Below, in pieces: positions 18,585 to 27,213 of a DNA stretch of 64,000 nucleotides. A model generated the notes under the pieces. The model made no database searches, was not told where the DNA came from, and saw only the letters and a list, made by a program, of their open reading frames with translations. Source of the DNA: Pseudomonas zanjanensis (lineage in GTDB: Bacteria; Pseudomonadota; Gammaproteobacteria; Pseudomonadales; Pseudomonadaceae); the NCBI RefSeq assembly GCF_014268745.2, contig NZ_JABWRB020000001.1, positions 248,001 through 312,000 on the forward strand. Direction: 5' to 3'. Positions within the stretch are counted from its first letter, which is position 1; each line of letters starts with the position of its first letter. The translations under genes and the position numbers were made by a program.

Positions 18585-19166
18585 ATGAACGAGCAAGAGA
18601 AAACCGGCATGGAGCTACAGCACGACGCGGCGCTGATCCTCATCGATCAACAAAAAGGCATCCTTCACCCCAGGCTCGGCCCTCGCAACAACCCCGAGGC
18701 CGAGCTGCGCATGCTGGAGCTACTGGCCTTCTGGCGACACACGGCGCGGCCGGTGATTCACGTTCATCACTTGTCCCGTTCGCCGGACTCGGTGTTCTGG
18801 CCGGGGCAGTCGGGGGTGGAGGTCCAGCCGCGGTTCGAGCCGATGGCCGGGGAACGGTTGGTGCAAAAACAGGTGCCGGATGCGTTCAGTGGCACGGGCC
18901 TGGAGCAAGACCTGCGCGAAGCCGGCATCGGGCAATTGGTGATCGTCGGTGTGGCGACGCACAACTCGGTGGAGTCCACGGCGCGCACGGCCGGCAACCT
19001 GGGGTTCGACACTTGGGTGGCCGAGGACGCCTGCTATACCTTCGACAAGACCGATTACTTCGGCAATCCTCGTTCGGCGGCCGAGGTGCATGCGATGTCC
19101 CTGGGCAACTTGCACGGTGAGTATGCGACGGTGGTGGGTGTGGAGCGGATTCTGCAGGCGGGCTGA
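18585..19166 (+). CDS. Isochorismatase-like hydrolase with Ser at the catalytic Cys position
   Basis: A 193-residue isochorismatase/cysteine hydrolase-fold protein. The catalytic Asp is in LILIDQQKG (about residue 18-24) and the Lys in LVQKQVPDAF (about 94). The third member of the triad is normally Cys in T-H-x-C-V-E-S-T; here the segment reads ATHNSVESTART, with Ser in its place. The rest of the signature (DACYTFDKTDYFG, AAEVHAMSLGNLHGEYA) is well kept. It may therefore be a non-thiol hydrolase or a binding protein. Start choice: ATG 18585 (MNEQEK) or ATG 18609 (MELQHD); ribosome sites are weak for both. Confidence 0.85.
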   Translation: MNEQEKTGMELQHDAALILIDQQKGILHPRLGPRNNPEAELRMLELLAFWRHTARPVIHVHHLSRSPDSVFWPGQSGVEVQPRFEPMAGERLVQKQVPDAFSGTGLEQDLREAGIGQLVIVGVATHNSVESTARTAGNLGFDTWVAEDACYTFDKTDYFGNPRSAAEVHAMSLGNLHGEYATVVGVERILQAG

Positions 19167-19194
19167 TACATATGCAGTGAATGTGCTGGCCTCA

Positions 19195-19425
19195 TCGCGA
19201 GCAGGCTCGCTCCCACATTGATTTTGCGGCAATCATTGGATATCGCTTCACCCGCAATTCCCCTGTGGGAGCGGGCTTGCTCGCGAAGAGGGCGTGTCAG
19301 GTTAATCACTGCCAACTGACCCACCGCATTCGCGAGCAAGCCCGCTCCCACATTGATTCTGCGGCGATCATTGGATATCGCCTCACCGTAAATCCAGTGT
19401 GGGAGCGAGCCTGCTCGCGATAGCG
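19195..19425. repeat. Cluster of four type A REPs with a repeated spacer
   Basis: REP units at 19195-19216 (-), 19265-19288 (+), 19329-19351 (-) and 19399-19420 (+), alternating in orientation. The spacer following the first and third units is repeated (CGGCGATCATTGGATATCGC-like at about 19227-19246 and 19363-19382), so a REP-plus-spacer unit was duplicated. Confidence 0.9.
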
Positions 19426-19459
19426 ATTTAACAGGCGAAGATTATCTCCGCCCAGCCCC

Positions 19460-19657
19460 TCAAGCCCCGTGGCATTTCTTGAATTTCTTGCCATTGCCAC
19501 ACGGGCAAGGGTCGTTGCGACCGACATCCTTCAGGGCGTTGCGTACTGGCTCCTGGTGGGCGTGGCCGCAGTTCGGGCCGTGGACGTGGTCATGATTGTG
19601 GTGATGGTCGTGATCGTGGTTGCAATCAGGGCCGTGAACGTGGGGTTGCTGGGTCAT
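19460..19657 (-). CDS. Small His-rich SEC-C metal-binding protein
   Basis: A 65-residue protein. The first half is extremely rich in His and Asp ([20 protein letters not shown]) and could bind transition metals such as zinc, nickel or cobalt. The C-terminus is a SEC-C zinc motif, [17 protein letters not shown], as at the end of SecA. Six bases separate it from the lipoprotein gene upstream, so they are probably co-transcribed. Function not established; a metal storage or chaperone role is only a guess from composition. Confidence 0.88.
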   Translation of the reverse strand: MTQQPHVHGPDCNHDHDHHHNHDHVHGPNCGHAHQEPVRNALKDVGRNDPCPCGNGKKFKKCHGA

Positions 19658-19662
19658 CGGGG

Positions 19663-20148
19663 TTACTCCGCAATTAAATCGGCGGCGATTATCACGCCAT
19701 TGCGCTCAAGGTGCACGTAGTGGGCGATGAATAATCCGGTTTCCAGCTCACCTTCCAGACGATAGGGGATCTGTTCCCGGGGTTTCTCCAGCAGCTTCAC
19801 CACTTCCCGCACCTGGGGCCACAGGTTGGTGCGCACCGGCACCTTGAAGTAGGCGCTGTGCCTGGGGCGCACGGTGAACCAGTGTTCATGCTCACCTTCG
19901 GTCAGCAACAGCTCGCCCAAGTGGACACGGTAGGTCAGGCCACGAACGGTCAGGTCGCTGTCGCCGGGGTTGTCGACGCGAAAGTGCAGCATGAACCGCT
20001 GTTCCACCAGCCGGGCCCGGATCACCTCGACCTTGACCAGGTGCACCTGGGGCTCAGGGGCTTCATCACCTTGCCAGGAGGCACAGCCGCCGAACCCGAA
20101 GAACAGCAGCAGGCAGGTGACGCGCAGCAAGAAGGATGGAAGGGTCAT
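19663..20148 (-). CDS. LEA type 2 family lipoprotein
   Basis: A 161-residue predicted lipoprotein: signal with lipobox FGFGGC (Cys at about residue 22). The mature part contains an Ig-like LEA14/WHy-type beta domain recognisable by [23 protein letters not shown] and the polar-to-hydrophobic strand pattern. Bacterial LEA2 proteins are linked to stress and desiccation tolerance, but the role in Pseudomonas is unknown. Probably in one transcript with the small SEC-C gene downstream. Confidence 0.8.
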   Translation of the reverse strand: MTLPSFLLRVTCLLLFFGFGGCASWQGDEAPEPQVHLVKVEVIRARLVEQRFMLHFRVDNPGDSDLTVRGLTYRVHLGELLLTEGEHEHWFTVRPRHSAYFKVPVRTNLWPQVREVVKLLEKPREQIPYRLEGELETGLFIAHYVHLERNGVIIAADLIAE

Positions 20149-20219
20149 GTCCGTGCCTCTGGTTTATCCCCAGTCTAGCCCTATGGGCCGATGGACGAGC
20201 GTCGGACGTTTCCGAAAAA

Positions 20220-20708
20220 TCAGCGGTTGAAGTAACCGGCGCAGCATTTCTTGAATTTGTACCCGCTGCCGCACGGACAATCGTCGTTGCGTCCCGTCTT
20301 CACCGGCACGGTCGGGTCGATGAAGTACCAGCGCCCGTCGTTCTGCACAAACGAGGACTGCTCCCGGTGGCTATGCTCGCCCTGGCCATCGTGCCAGCGC
20401 GCCGTGAACGTGACGAAGGCGTGTTCCGGTTTACCGCCGAACACTTCGCTGCTTTCCACCTCCAGCCCCAACCAGGTGCTGTTGGCGCTCCACTCGCTGA
20501 TCGACTGGCGATCGAGGCCTTGCTGCTGGGCGGGCAGGGTGGTGGCGACCAGATAATCCACCAGGCCCAGCACATAGGCGCTATAGCGCGAACGCATCAA
20601 GGCTTCGGCGCAGGGCGCCGGGTGACCGTCGTGATAGTGGCCGCAGCAGGCGTCCAGTGAATTGCCACTGCCGCAAGGGCAAATGGGTGATTGGGAGCTT
20701 GTGTTCAC
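20220..20708 (-). CDS. YchJ-family (UPF0225) protein
   Basis: A 162-residue protein with a SEC-C zinc motif at each end: [17 protein letters not shown] near the N-terminus and [17 protein letters not shown] at the C-terminus, around an NTF2-like core ([21 protein letters not shown]). This is the YchJ architecture; biochemical function unknown. I place the start at GTG 20708 (VNTSSQ), two bases after the stop of the DUF6231 gene upstream, which makes a tight operon; a TTG at 20720 would overlap that gene. Confidence 0.9.
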   Translation of the reverse strand: MNTSSQSPICPCGSGNSLDACCGHYHDGHPAPCAEALMRSRYSAYVLGLVDYLVATTLPAQQQGLDRQSISEWSANSTWLGLEVESSEVFGGKPEHAFVTFTARWHDGQGEHSHREQSSFVQNDGRWYFIDPTVPVKTGRNDDCPCGSGYKFKKCCAGYFNR

Positions 20709-20710
20709 GG

Positions 20711-21208
20711 TTACCACCAATATTTTCCGAAGTTTTCCGGGTTGGCCCAGAAACGTGAGTTGAGCCAGTCGGGGACTTGTTTGTATTCAAGCAGATCGTA
20801 GGTGAACAGGGTCAGCACCTGATCGTCACGCTGGAATCGCTCACTGGCTTGCAGGGCCAGGGAGAAAAAGTCCGTCTCTTGCCAGCCGCAGGCAGTGAGG
20901 TCGGCCAGCACGGCGATGCGGCTGGCGTTGAGATTGCGGATGCCGCCCAGCAGGTTCAGGCCCTCGCGCTTGGGCAAATGCTCCAGGCAATCGAGTGCCA
21001 GGGCCAGGTCAAAACGGCGCGCCGCCACGTCCGCCGGCAGCGCGCCGGGGCCGGCGTGGACCACTTCGGTGTCGGGGTGGGCCTGCTGGAAGGCTTCGAG
21101 TGCGGGGAAGCCGCTGGCACCGATCAGCAGCAGGGTTTGCGGGGCATAACGGTCAAGCACGGCCGCCAGGGCTTGCTGGGGCGTACGCGAAGAAATGGCA
21201 ACGGTCAT
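20711..21208 (-). CDS. DUF6231 family protein with a SAM-methyltransferase-like fold
   Basis: A 165-residue protein resembling a small Rossmann methyltransferase: [15 protein letters not shown] (about 30-44) is like the SAM-binding glycine loop, [20 protein letters not shown] is like motif IV. The C-terminus is unusually aromatic ([13 protein letters not shown]). In Pseudomonas the family is annotated DUF6231. It precedes ychJ with only two bases between. Catalytic activity is not shown. Confidence 0.75.
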   Translation of the reverse strand: MTVAISSRTPQQALAAVLDRYAPQTLLLIGASGFPALEAFQQAHPDTEVVHAGPGALPADVAARRFDLALALDCLEHLPKREGLNLLGGIRNLNASRIAVLADLTACGWQETDFFSLALQASERFQRDDQVLTLFTYDLLEYKQVPDWLNSRFWANPENFGKYWW

Positions 21209-21308
21209 CGAAGTTCCTCAGTCAGAACCACCACGATAGCCTGCCCGGACATCATGGCCTAGAGCGGTTTGTCCCGGAATGTGCGCAAACGTCGTAAACA
21301 CGGGGCGA

Positions 21309-21359
21309 AAACCCGCGATTGCTCAGGCTGGCGTAGATTCGAAGTCGGGTCTTTACTCC
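21309..21359 (+). promoter_or_regulatory. Upstream element shared by the two tandem ompA-like genes, copy 1
   Basis: AAACCC (21309-21314), then 31 bases, then CGGGTCTTTACTCC (21346-21359). The same two blocks with the same 31-base spacing occur before the second ompA-like gene. Between them lies CGTAGA, a possible ECF-type -10. Likely a common promoter or operator. Confidence 0.55.
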
Positions 21360-21399
21360 CCTGAATCGGCGCCAAGCCGATCCCTCAAGGAGAAACCCG

Positions 21400-22095
21400 A
21401 TGAGCATAGTTCGGACAGCGTTACCCCTGGTTCTGCTAACCAGTGTGTTGACTGGTTGCGCAGGTTTGCAGAAAACCGACTGGCCGACCTGTGCGGCCGT
21501 CGGCGGAGCGATCGGCGCCGGATTGGGCGCCATAGAAAGCACTTCCTGGGCTGGCGGCGGCGCGTTGTATGTTGGCGGCATGGCGGCAGCTTATTGCTGG
21601 GTCAAGGGCGACGGCGACGAAGACGGCGATGGCGTGCCGGACAGCCGTGACAAATGCCCGGGCACACCGAAGGGCGTGCAGGTCGATGCCGACGGTTGCC
21701 CGCCGCCCGCACCGGCGCCGGTGGTCGAAGAAGCGGTCGTGGTCAAGGAAGAAACCATCGTGATCCGCGATGTGCACTTTGAATTCAACAAAGCCACGCT
21801 GACCCCAGCCGACAAGGATGTACTGAGCACGGTCGCCACCCGCCTGAAGCAGGAAACGTCCACCGCGCAACTGAGTGTCACCGGCCACACCGACAGCGTT
21901 GGCAGCGATGCGTACAACCAGAAACTGTCGCAGCGGCGAGCCGATTCGGTGGTGAAATACCTGGTCGAAAACGGCGTGCCGCAGTCCAGTTTTGTCTCGG
22001 TGTCCGGCGCCGGTGAGAGCCAGCCGGTGGCCGATAACAAGACCGCCGACGGCCGTGCGATGAACCGCCGCACGGAGATCAAGATAAACCGTTGA
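21400..22095 (+). CDS. OmpA-family lipoprotein with glycine zipper and thrombospondin-3 repeat (1)
   Basis: A 231-residue lipoprotein. The signal ends in lipobox LTGC (Cys20). Residues about 35-70 are Gly/Ala-rich (GGAIGAGLGAIES, GGGALYVGG), a possible membrane zipper. Then comes a calcium-binding thrombospondin type 3 motif (GDGDEDGDGVPDSRDKCPGTP) and a C-terminal OmpA peptidoglycan-binding domain (GHTDSVGSDAYNQKLSQRRA, ending MNRRTEIKI). It probably links the outer membrane to peptidoglycan. SD AAGGAG precedes the ATG. The next gene is a clear paralogue. Confidence 0.9.
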   Translation: MSIVRTALPLVLLTSVLTGCAGLQKTDWPTCAAVGGAIGAGLGAIESTSWAGGGALYVGGMAAAYCWVKGDGDEDGDGVPDSRDKCPGTPKGVQVDADGCPPPAPAPVVEEAVVVKEETIVIRDVHFEFNKATLTPADKDVLSTVATRLKQETSTAQLSVTGHTDSVGSDAYNQKLSQRRADSVVKYLVENGVPQSSFVSVSGAGESQPVADNKTADGRAMNRRTEIKINR

Positions 22096-22145
22096 AACCC
22101 TTGGCATCCGCGGCTTGTAGAGTTGCGGATGCGGGTCTTTACTCC
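22095..22145 (+). promoter_or_regulatory. Upstream element shared by the two tandem ompA-like genes, copy 2
   Basis: AAACCC (22095-22100) and CGGGTCTTTACTCC (22132-22145) at the same 31-base spacing as copy 1; TGTAGA lies between them. It overlaps the stop of the first gene. A small hairpin (GTGTGACCGG...CCGGTGACAC, about 22146-22172) follows before the ribosome site. Confidence 0.55.
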
Positions 22146-22184
22146 TGTGTGACCGGTATGGGCCGGTGACACAGGAGCCTTCAC

Positions 22185-22910
22185 ATGAACGTTCTAATCA
22201 GGGCCGCCTTACCGGTGCTGCTGGCGAGCAGTCTGTTGTCCGGTTGCGCCACTCACAGCGACGGCAGCGCACCCCTCAATCAACGCACGTGGCCAATCTG
22301 TAGCCTGATCGGCGGCCTCGTCGGCGGCGGGTTGGGGGCCATTGAAAGCAGCGGTTGGGCCGCTGGTGGCGCCGCCTTGGGGCTGCTGGGCGGTGGCTTG
22401 ATCTGCTACGCCCAGGATGGCGATGAAGACGATGATGGCGTGTTCGACCGCCGCGATCGTTGTCCCGATACCCCAGCCAATACACCGGTCGAGCATCATG
22501 GCTGCCCGGTGCCGCAATACCCCGCCAGCGCGCCACCGGTCGAACCGCAAGCGCCGACCAGCGAAGTCATTACCCTCAACGACGCGGGCAAGGTGCTGTT
22601 CGATTTCGACAAATCCGATCTCACCGCAGAGGCTCGAAGCCAGCTCGATGGGCTGATGGGCAAGCTCAGCCATGTCAATGTCGCCAGCATTCGGGTAGTG
22701 GGCCACACCGACAGCGTCGGCAGCGATGCCTATAACCAAGGGCTGTCCGAACGTCGCGCCAGTAGCGTCGTGGAGTATTTGCTGACCCAGGGACTCGCCC
22801 CCGACAAACTCACCAGCGAAGGCAAGGGTGAAAGCGAGCCGGTGGCCGACAATGAGACCGACGAAGGGCGCGCGCAGAATCGCCGGGTCGAATTGCATCT
22901 CCAACGCTGA
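22185..22910 (+). CDS. OmpA-family lipoprotein with glycine zipper and thrombospondin-3 repeat (2)
   Basis: A 241-residue paralogue of the preceding gene with the same domain order: lipobox LSGC (Cys22), glycine zipper (GGLVGGGLGAIESSGW), thrombospondin-3 motif (GDEDDDGVFDRRDRCPDTP) and OmpA domain (GHTDSVGSDAYNQGLSERRA, ending NRRVELHLQR). Matching blocks such as GAIES and GHTDSVGSDAYNQ show tandem duplication, but overall divergence implies it is old. ACAGGAG precedes the ATG. Confidence 0.9.
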   Translation: MNVLIRAALPVLLASSLLSGCATHSDGSAPLNQRTWPICSLIGGLVGGGLGAIESSGWAAGGAALGLLGGGLICYAQDGDEDDDGVFDRRDRCPDTPANTPVEHHGCPVPQYPASAPPVEPQAPTSEVITLNDAGKVLFDFDKSDLTAEARSQLDGLMGKLSHVNVASIRVVGHTDSVGSDAYNQGLSERRASSVVEYLLTQGLAPDKLTSEGKGESEPVADNETDEGRAQNRRVELHLQR

Positions 22911-23056
22911 GCAGCGAGCCAGAGCTGCCGGATCGTCGGGAGGGCGATCCGGTCGGCCGGGGCTCGGGTTGGATTAAATTTGCCTGGCCCTCTGGCTTAT
23001 CCGGCGCGCAAGCCGTTACTGTGCGCGCAAAGAATAATTCTCCATCAGGGGGGCGT

Positions 23057-23329
23057 ATGAAGGTGTTTTGGGGGCTGGGGCGCTTGCTGACCCTGCTGTT
23101 CTGGCTGGTGGTGCTGGTCAACCTGGTCGTGCCGTTCGTCCATCCGCTGCATCTGCTGGTCAATTTCGCCGGTGCTTTTTTGCTGGTGCTGCACGTGCTG
23201 GAACTGCTGTTGTTCCGGGCCAGTTTCCGTGGCCGCGCCGCCCCTGGCCGTGACCGCCTCAGAGTGCTGCTGTTCGGCATCTTCCATCTGCAAACCCTCC
23301 CGACCGCGCCAGAGGCTTCCCATGCGTAA
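23057..23329 (+). CDS. DUF1145 small membrane protein
   Basis: A 90-residue protein with two or three hydrophobic helices (LLTLLFWLVVLVNLVV; LVNFAGAFLLVLHVLELLLF) and a basic middle, matching the DUF1145 family. It is likely an inner-membrane protein; function unknown. AGGGGGG lies just before the ATG at 23057. The stop overlaps the next gene by eight bases (ATGCGTAA), so translation is coupled. Confidence 0.8.
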   Translation: MKVFWGLGRLLTLLFWLVVLVNLVVPFVHPLHLLVNFAGAFLLVLHVLELLLFRASFRGRAAPGRDRLRVLLFGIFHLQTLPTAPEASHA

Positions 23330-24080
23330 ATTGTGTCTGCTTGCCGCACTCGTATGCCCGTGGGCTTCGGCTCAGGTGCTCCAGGTCGAAAGCCATTCGT
23401 TGATGCGCCTGCCCAACACCACCAGCACACTGACCCTGGAACGTCTGGAGGTGGCCGATTACGGCACGCTGCTGGTGCCGTCCAATGTCGCTGAACTGTC
23501 CATCGACCAATTGCACCTGGGGCGTGAAGCGCGGATCGCCATCGTGCCGGCGCAGCAGGCATTGGAAATGAAAGTGGCCCGGGCTGAATTGGCCGAGGGC
23601 AGCCAGATCACTTCACGCGGCGCACCGGGTACCTACACCAAGGCCGCGCGGCCTGGGCGCGATCTCAACCTGCGTTTCAAGGTGTTGAATGGGCCGTTGT
23701 TGTCGGTGGATGCCCGTGGCGGCACCGGTGCACCGGGTTACGTGGGGCTCGACGGTGCCAATGGCCAGGCGCCGGGTTGCACCTGGGGCTCGGCCGGTCG
23801 CGGTGCCGATGGCAGCAATGGCAGCGATGGCCAGCCGGGCGCCGCCGGCGCGCAGGTGCGCCTCGAACTGCCCCGGGCCTATCCTGCCGAGCAGATCAAG
23901 GTCACGGTGGATGGCGGTGCCGGTGGCCCGGCGGGACACGGCGGCAAGCCTGGGGCGGGCGGCAAGGCCAAGGGCTGCGTGGTCTATACCGCGGATGGCG
24001 GCAAGAGCGGTCGCCCTGGCGCCGACGGCCAGCCCGGGCCTGCCGGAGCGGCGGGGGCGGTGACGGTGCAGCGGTTCTAA
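23322..24080 (+). CDS. Exported collagen-like repeat protein
   Basis: A 252-residue protein with a signal peptide (MRKLCLLAALVCPWASA). Residues about 20-130 form a beta-rich domain with no family I recognise. The second half is strongly Gly-rich with runs of collagen-like G-x-y triplets (GLDGANGQAPG, GADGSNGSDGQPGAAGA, GRPGADGQPGPAGAAGA), interrupted by a non-collagen segment that holds a strand pattern (VRLELPRAYPAEQIKVTVDGG). Two Cys (APGCTW, AKGCVVY) lie in the Gly-rich part. It overlaps the DUF1145 gene by eight bases, suggesting a joint role in the envelope. Collagen-like bacterial proteins are usually surface or matrix proteins. Confidence 0.75.
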   Translation: MRKLCLLAALVCPWASAQVLQVESHSLMRLPNTTSTLTLERLEVADYGTLLVPSNVAELSIDQLHLGREARIAIVPAQQALEMKVARAELAEGSQITSRGAPGTYTKAARPGRDLNLRFKVLNGPLLSVDARGGTGAPGYVGLDGANGQAPGCTWGSAGRGADGSNGSDGQPGAAGAQVRLELPRAYPAEQIKVTVDGGAGGPAGHGGKPGAGGKAKGCVVYTADGGKSGRPGADGQPGPAGAAGAVTVQRF

Positions 24081-24098
24081 ACGTATGGCGAACCTCAT

Positions 24099-24185
24099 GT
24101 GGGAGCGGGCTTGCTCGCGAAGAGGGCGTGTCAGGTTAATCAATGTTGATTGACCCAACGCCTTCGCGAGCAAGCCCGCTCCCAC
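24099..24185. repeat. Type A REP doublet
   Basis: Inverted GTGGGAGCGGGCTTGCTCGC arms between the ends of the convergent collagen-like and CopD genes. Confidence 0.95.
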
Positions 24186-24213
24186 AAGTTCAGTGTGATA
24201 TCGACGATTTTTT

Positions 24214-24678
24214 TCAGAACATCGGCCGCGCCGCGCCAAGCGCCACCACCAGCAACCCGATCAACAAATTGATCCCCACCAACCGCCGGATTTTCCCGAG
24301 CACCGCCGCACCCGCCGGCCAGTCCTGCGCCGTTACGGCGTTACGCAAAACGGGCAGTTGCAAGCCCTGGATGCGGATAAACAGTGCTGTCATCACTATG
24401 TACAGCCCCATCATGATCTGCACATAACGCGGCGCGGTTTCGAAGCCGGCGAAGCGCAGATGGATCAGGCCGACGCCGCTGATCGGTAAAAGCACCACGG
24501 CCACCCAGACCCAGACGAAAAAACGCTGAAACACTTCTACCCATAACTTGAGCCGGGCAGGGCCCTCTAGCGCCGTCATTGCGGCGGGTCGCAGGATCAT
24601 CCAGGCGAAGAACATGCCGCCGACCCAGATCAGGGCCGCCAGTAAATGCAGGGTGTAGACGAGGGCAAAGGGTGTCAT
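24214..24678 (-). CDS. CopD-family integral membrane protein
   Basis: A 154-residue protein with four hydrophobic helices and conserved His residues (VYTLHLLAALIWVGGMFF; GVGLIHLRFAGF) typical of the short CopD/YebZ-like family. Members sit in the inner membrane and have been linked to copper uptake, or to haem-binding cytochrome-like roles, but the short forms are poorly characterised. No copper gene is adjacent. It is divergent from dinG. Confidence 0.8.
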   Translation of the reverse strand: MTPFALVYTLHLLAALIWVGGMFFAWMILRPAAMTALEGPARLKLWVEVFQRFFVWVWVAVVLLPISGVGLIHLRFAGFETAPRYVQIMMGLYIVMTALFIRIQGLQLPVLRNAVTAQDWPAGAAVLGKIRRLVGINLLIGLLVVALGAARPMF

Positions 24679-24777
24679 TGGGTTACTCCGTTCTGCGCAG
24701 GATTCATTAGCGGGGTATGATAGCCGCCGATCCGAACCACTGAAAATTTATCCAGCGTTTTTAGCGCCCGACCATTC

Positions 24778-26922
24778 ATGATCAGCACCGAACTCAAAAC
24801 CACGATCCAGGGCGCCTATTCGCGTTTTCTCGAAGCCAAGAGCCTCAAGCCGCGATATGGCCAGCGCCTGATGATTGCCGAAGTGGCAAAAGTCCTGGGT
24901 GACATCGACACCGACGACGAAGGCCGGCGCAGCGGCGAGCCTGCCATCGTGGCGGTGGAGGCCGGCACCGGTACCGGCAAGACCGTGGCCTACAGCCTGG
25001 CAGCGATTCCGACTGCCAAGGCCGCTGGCAAACGCCTGGTGATCGCCACGGCCACCGTCGCCCTGCAGGAGCAGATTGTCTACAAGGACCTGCCCGACCT
25101 GATGCGCAACAGCGGGCTGAACTTCACGTTCGCCCTGGCCAAGGGCCGCGGGCGCTACATGTGCCTGTCCAAGCTCGACATGTTGCTCCAGGAAGGCCAC
25201 GCCCAGACCGCCACGGCCCAGTTGTTCGAAGAAGAAGGCTTCAAGATCGAGGTCGATGAAGCCAGCCAGAAGCTGTTTACCAGCATGATCGAAAAGCTGG
25301 CCGGCAATAAATGGGACGGCGACCGCGACAGCTGGTCCACGGCCCTGGAAGACGCCGACTGGTCTCGCCTGACGACCGACCATAGCCAGTGCACCAACCG
25401 CCATTGCCCTAACTTCGGCCAGTGCGCCTTCTACAAGGCCCGGGAAGGCATGGGCAAGGTCGACGTCATTGTCACCAACCACGACATGGTCCTGGCCGAC
25501 CTGGCCCTGGGCGGCGGTGCGGTGCTGCCGGACCCGCGCGACACGATCTACGTGTTCGACGAAGGCCATCACCTGCCGGACAAGGCCATCGGCCATTTCG
25601 CCCATTACACCCGGCTGCGCTCCACCGCCGATTGGCTGGAAACCACCGCCAAGAACCTCACCAAGCTCTTGGCCCAGCATCCGTTGCCGGGCGACCTGGG
25701 CAAGTTCATCGAGCAAGTGCCGGAGCTGGCGCGGGAAATCAAGACGAACCAGCAGTTCATGTTCACCGCGTGCGAGCAAGTGGCCGATTTCAAGCCCGGC
25801 GAAGACGTCGAGGGCCGCGAGCGGCCACGCCACCGGTTTGTCGGCGGGGTGATTCCTGAACACATGCGCGAAATGGGCATCGAGCTCAAGAAAGGTTTCG
25901 CGCGCCTGACGGATCTGTTCACGCGGCTGACCGACCTGCTCAAGGAGGGCATGGATGGCGAGGTCAACATTGGTATCGCCAGCAACCAGGCCGAGGAGTG
26001 GTATCCGCTGTTCGGCAGCCTGCTGTCCCGCTCCCAAGGCAACTGGGAACTGTGGACGGCCTTCACCGCCGAAGACCCGGAAGACAACCCGCCGATGGCG
26101 CGATGGCTGACCCTGGCCGAAAGCGGTTCGCTGTTCGACATCGAGGTCAATGCCAGCCCGATCCTGGCGGCGGAAATGCTGCGGCGCAACCTGTGGAACG
26201 TGGCCTACGGCGCGCTGGTGACCTCCGCCACCCTGACCGCCCTCGGCACGTTCGACCGCTTCCGCATGCGCGCCGGCCTGCCGAAGAAGGCCGTGACCGC
26301 CGTGGTGCCAAGCCCCTTCCATCACGCCGACGCCGGTGTGCTGCGGGTGCCGGACCTCAAGGCCGACCCCCGGGACGCCGCCGGCCATACGGCGGCGATC
26401 ATCCGCGACCTGCCGGAACTGGTGGAAGGCTCACGGGGCACGCTGGTGCTGTTTTCCTCGCGCAAGCAGATGCAGGACGTGTTCGATGGCTTGGACCGTG
26501 ATTGGCGCAAGCAGGTGTTCATCCAGGGCAACCTGTCGAAGCAGGAAACCCTGAACAAGCACAAGGCACGGGTCGACGGTGGTGATTCCAGCGTGTTGTT
26601 CGGCCTGGCGAGTTTCGCTGAAGGCGTGGACTTGCCCGGTGCCTATTGCGAGCACGTGGTGATCGCCAAGATCCCCTTCTCGGTTCCCGACGATCCGGTA
26701 GAGGCGGCGCTGGCCGAGTGGATTGAAGCCCGCGGAGGCAATCCGTTCATGGAAATCTCCGTGCCGGACGCTTCGCTGAAGCTGGTCCAGGCATGTGGCC
26801 GCTTGCTGCGCACCGAAGAAGACCGCGGCACCATCACCTTGCTCGACCGCAGGCTGGTGACCCAGCGCTATGGCAAGGCGATCCTCAATGCATTGCCGCC
26901 GTTTCGGCGGGAGATTTCCTGA
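24778..26922 (+). CDS. dinG: ATP-dependent DNA helicase DinG
   Basis: A 714-residue XPD-like superfamily 2 helicase that unwinds D-loops, R-loops and forked DNA 5'-3'. Walker A is EAGTGTGKTVAYS (about 61-73); motif II is VFDEGHHLPD (about 260), the DEGH-type box. Four Cys typical of the 4Fe-4S domain are visible: YMCLSK (near 127), then QCTNRHCPNFGQC (about 204-216). C-terminal motifs include LFGLASFAEGVDLPG and QACGRLLRTEEDRGT. Full length. A REP doublet follows. Confidence 0.95.
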   Translation: MISTELKTTIQGAYSRFLEAKSLKPRYGQRLMIAEVAKVLGDIDTDDEGRRSGEPAIVAVEAGTGTGKTVAYSLAAIPTAKAAGKRLVIATATVALQEQIVYKDLPDLMRNSGLNFTFALAKGRGRYMCLSKLDMLLQEGHAQTATAQLFEEEGFKIEVDEASQKLFTSMIEKLAGNKWDGDRDSWSTALEDADWSRLTTDHSQCTNRHCPNFGQCAFYKAREGMGKVDVIVTNHDMVLADLALGGGAVLPDPRDTIYVFDEGHHLPDKAIGHFAHYTRLRSTADWLETTAKNLTKLLAQHPLPGDLGKFIEQVPELAREIKTNQQFMFTACEQVADFKPGEDVEGRERPRHRFVGGVIPEHMREMGIELKKGFARLTDLFTRLTDLLKEGMDGEVNIGIASNQAEEWYPLFGSLLSRSQGNWELWTAFTAEDPEDNPPMARWLTLAESGSLFDIEVNASPILAAEMLRRNLWNVAYGALVTSATLTALGTFDRFRMRAGLPKKAVTAVVPSPFHHADAGVLRVPDLKADPRDAAGHTAAIIRDLPELVEGSRGTLVLFSSRKQMQDVFDGLDRDWRKQVFIQGNLSKQETLNKHKARVDGGDSSVLFGLASFAEGVDLPGAYCEHVVIAKIPFSVPDDPVEAALAEWIEARGGNPFMEISVPDASLKLVQACGRLLRTEEDRGTITLLDRRLVTQRYGKAILNALPPFRREIS

Positions 26923-26976
26923 TACGTGCAATGACCTGCTGTGGCAAGGGCGCTTTTGTAGCAAGTGGGAGCTTTT

Positions 26977-27106
26977 GTGGCGAGGGAGCTTGCTCCCGCT
27001 GGGCTGCGAAGCAGCCCCAAACCTGGCACAGCGGTGTGCCAGGCCTATGGCGTGCGGTCTGAACAGGGCTGCTGCGCACCCCAGCGGGAGCAAGCTCCCT
27101 CGCCAC
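26977..27106. repeat. Type B REP doublet
   Basis: Inverted type B REP arms between dinG and the serine hydrolase gene, both on the plus strand. Confidence 0.95.
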
Positions 27107-27213
27107 GAAGGCCAGAACCAGTCCGGTCAGCCGTCTTGCGGCGGTTCCCAAAAGCCTGAATGGCTGAAACAATGCCAGCCACCTTAAAAGTGTTTGTTTC
27201 AAGGGAGTTACGG

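Noticed and set aside
24748..26388. Long open frame (546 codons) on the minus strand opposite dinG
   Set aside because: It is an artefact of high G+C third positions; dinG has all helicase motifs on the other strand, while this frame has no recognisable domain.
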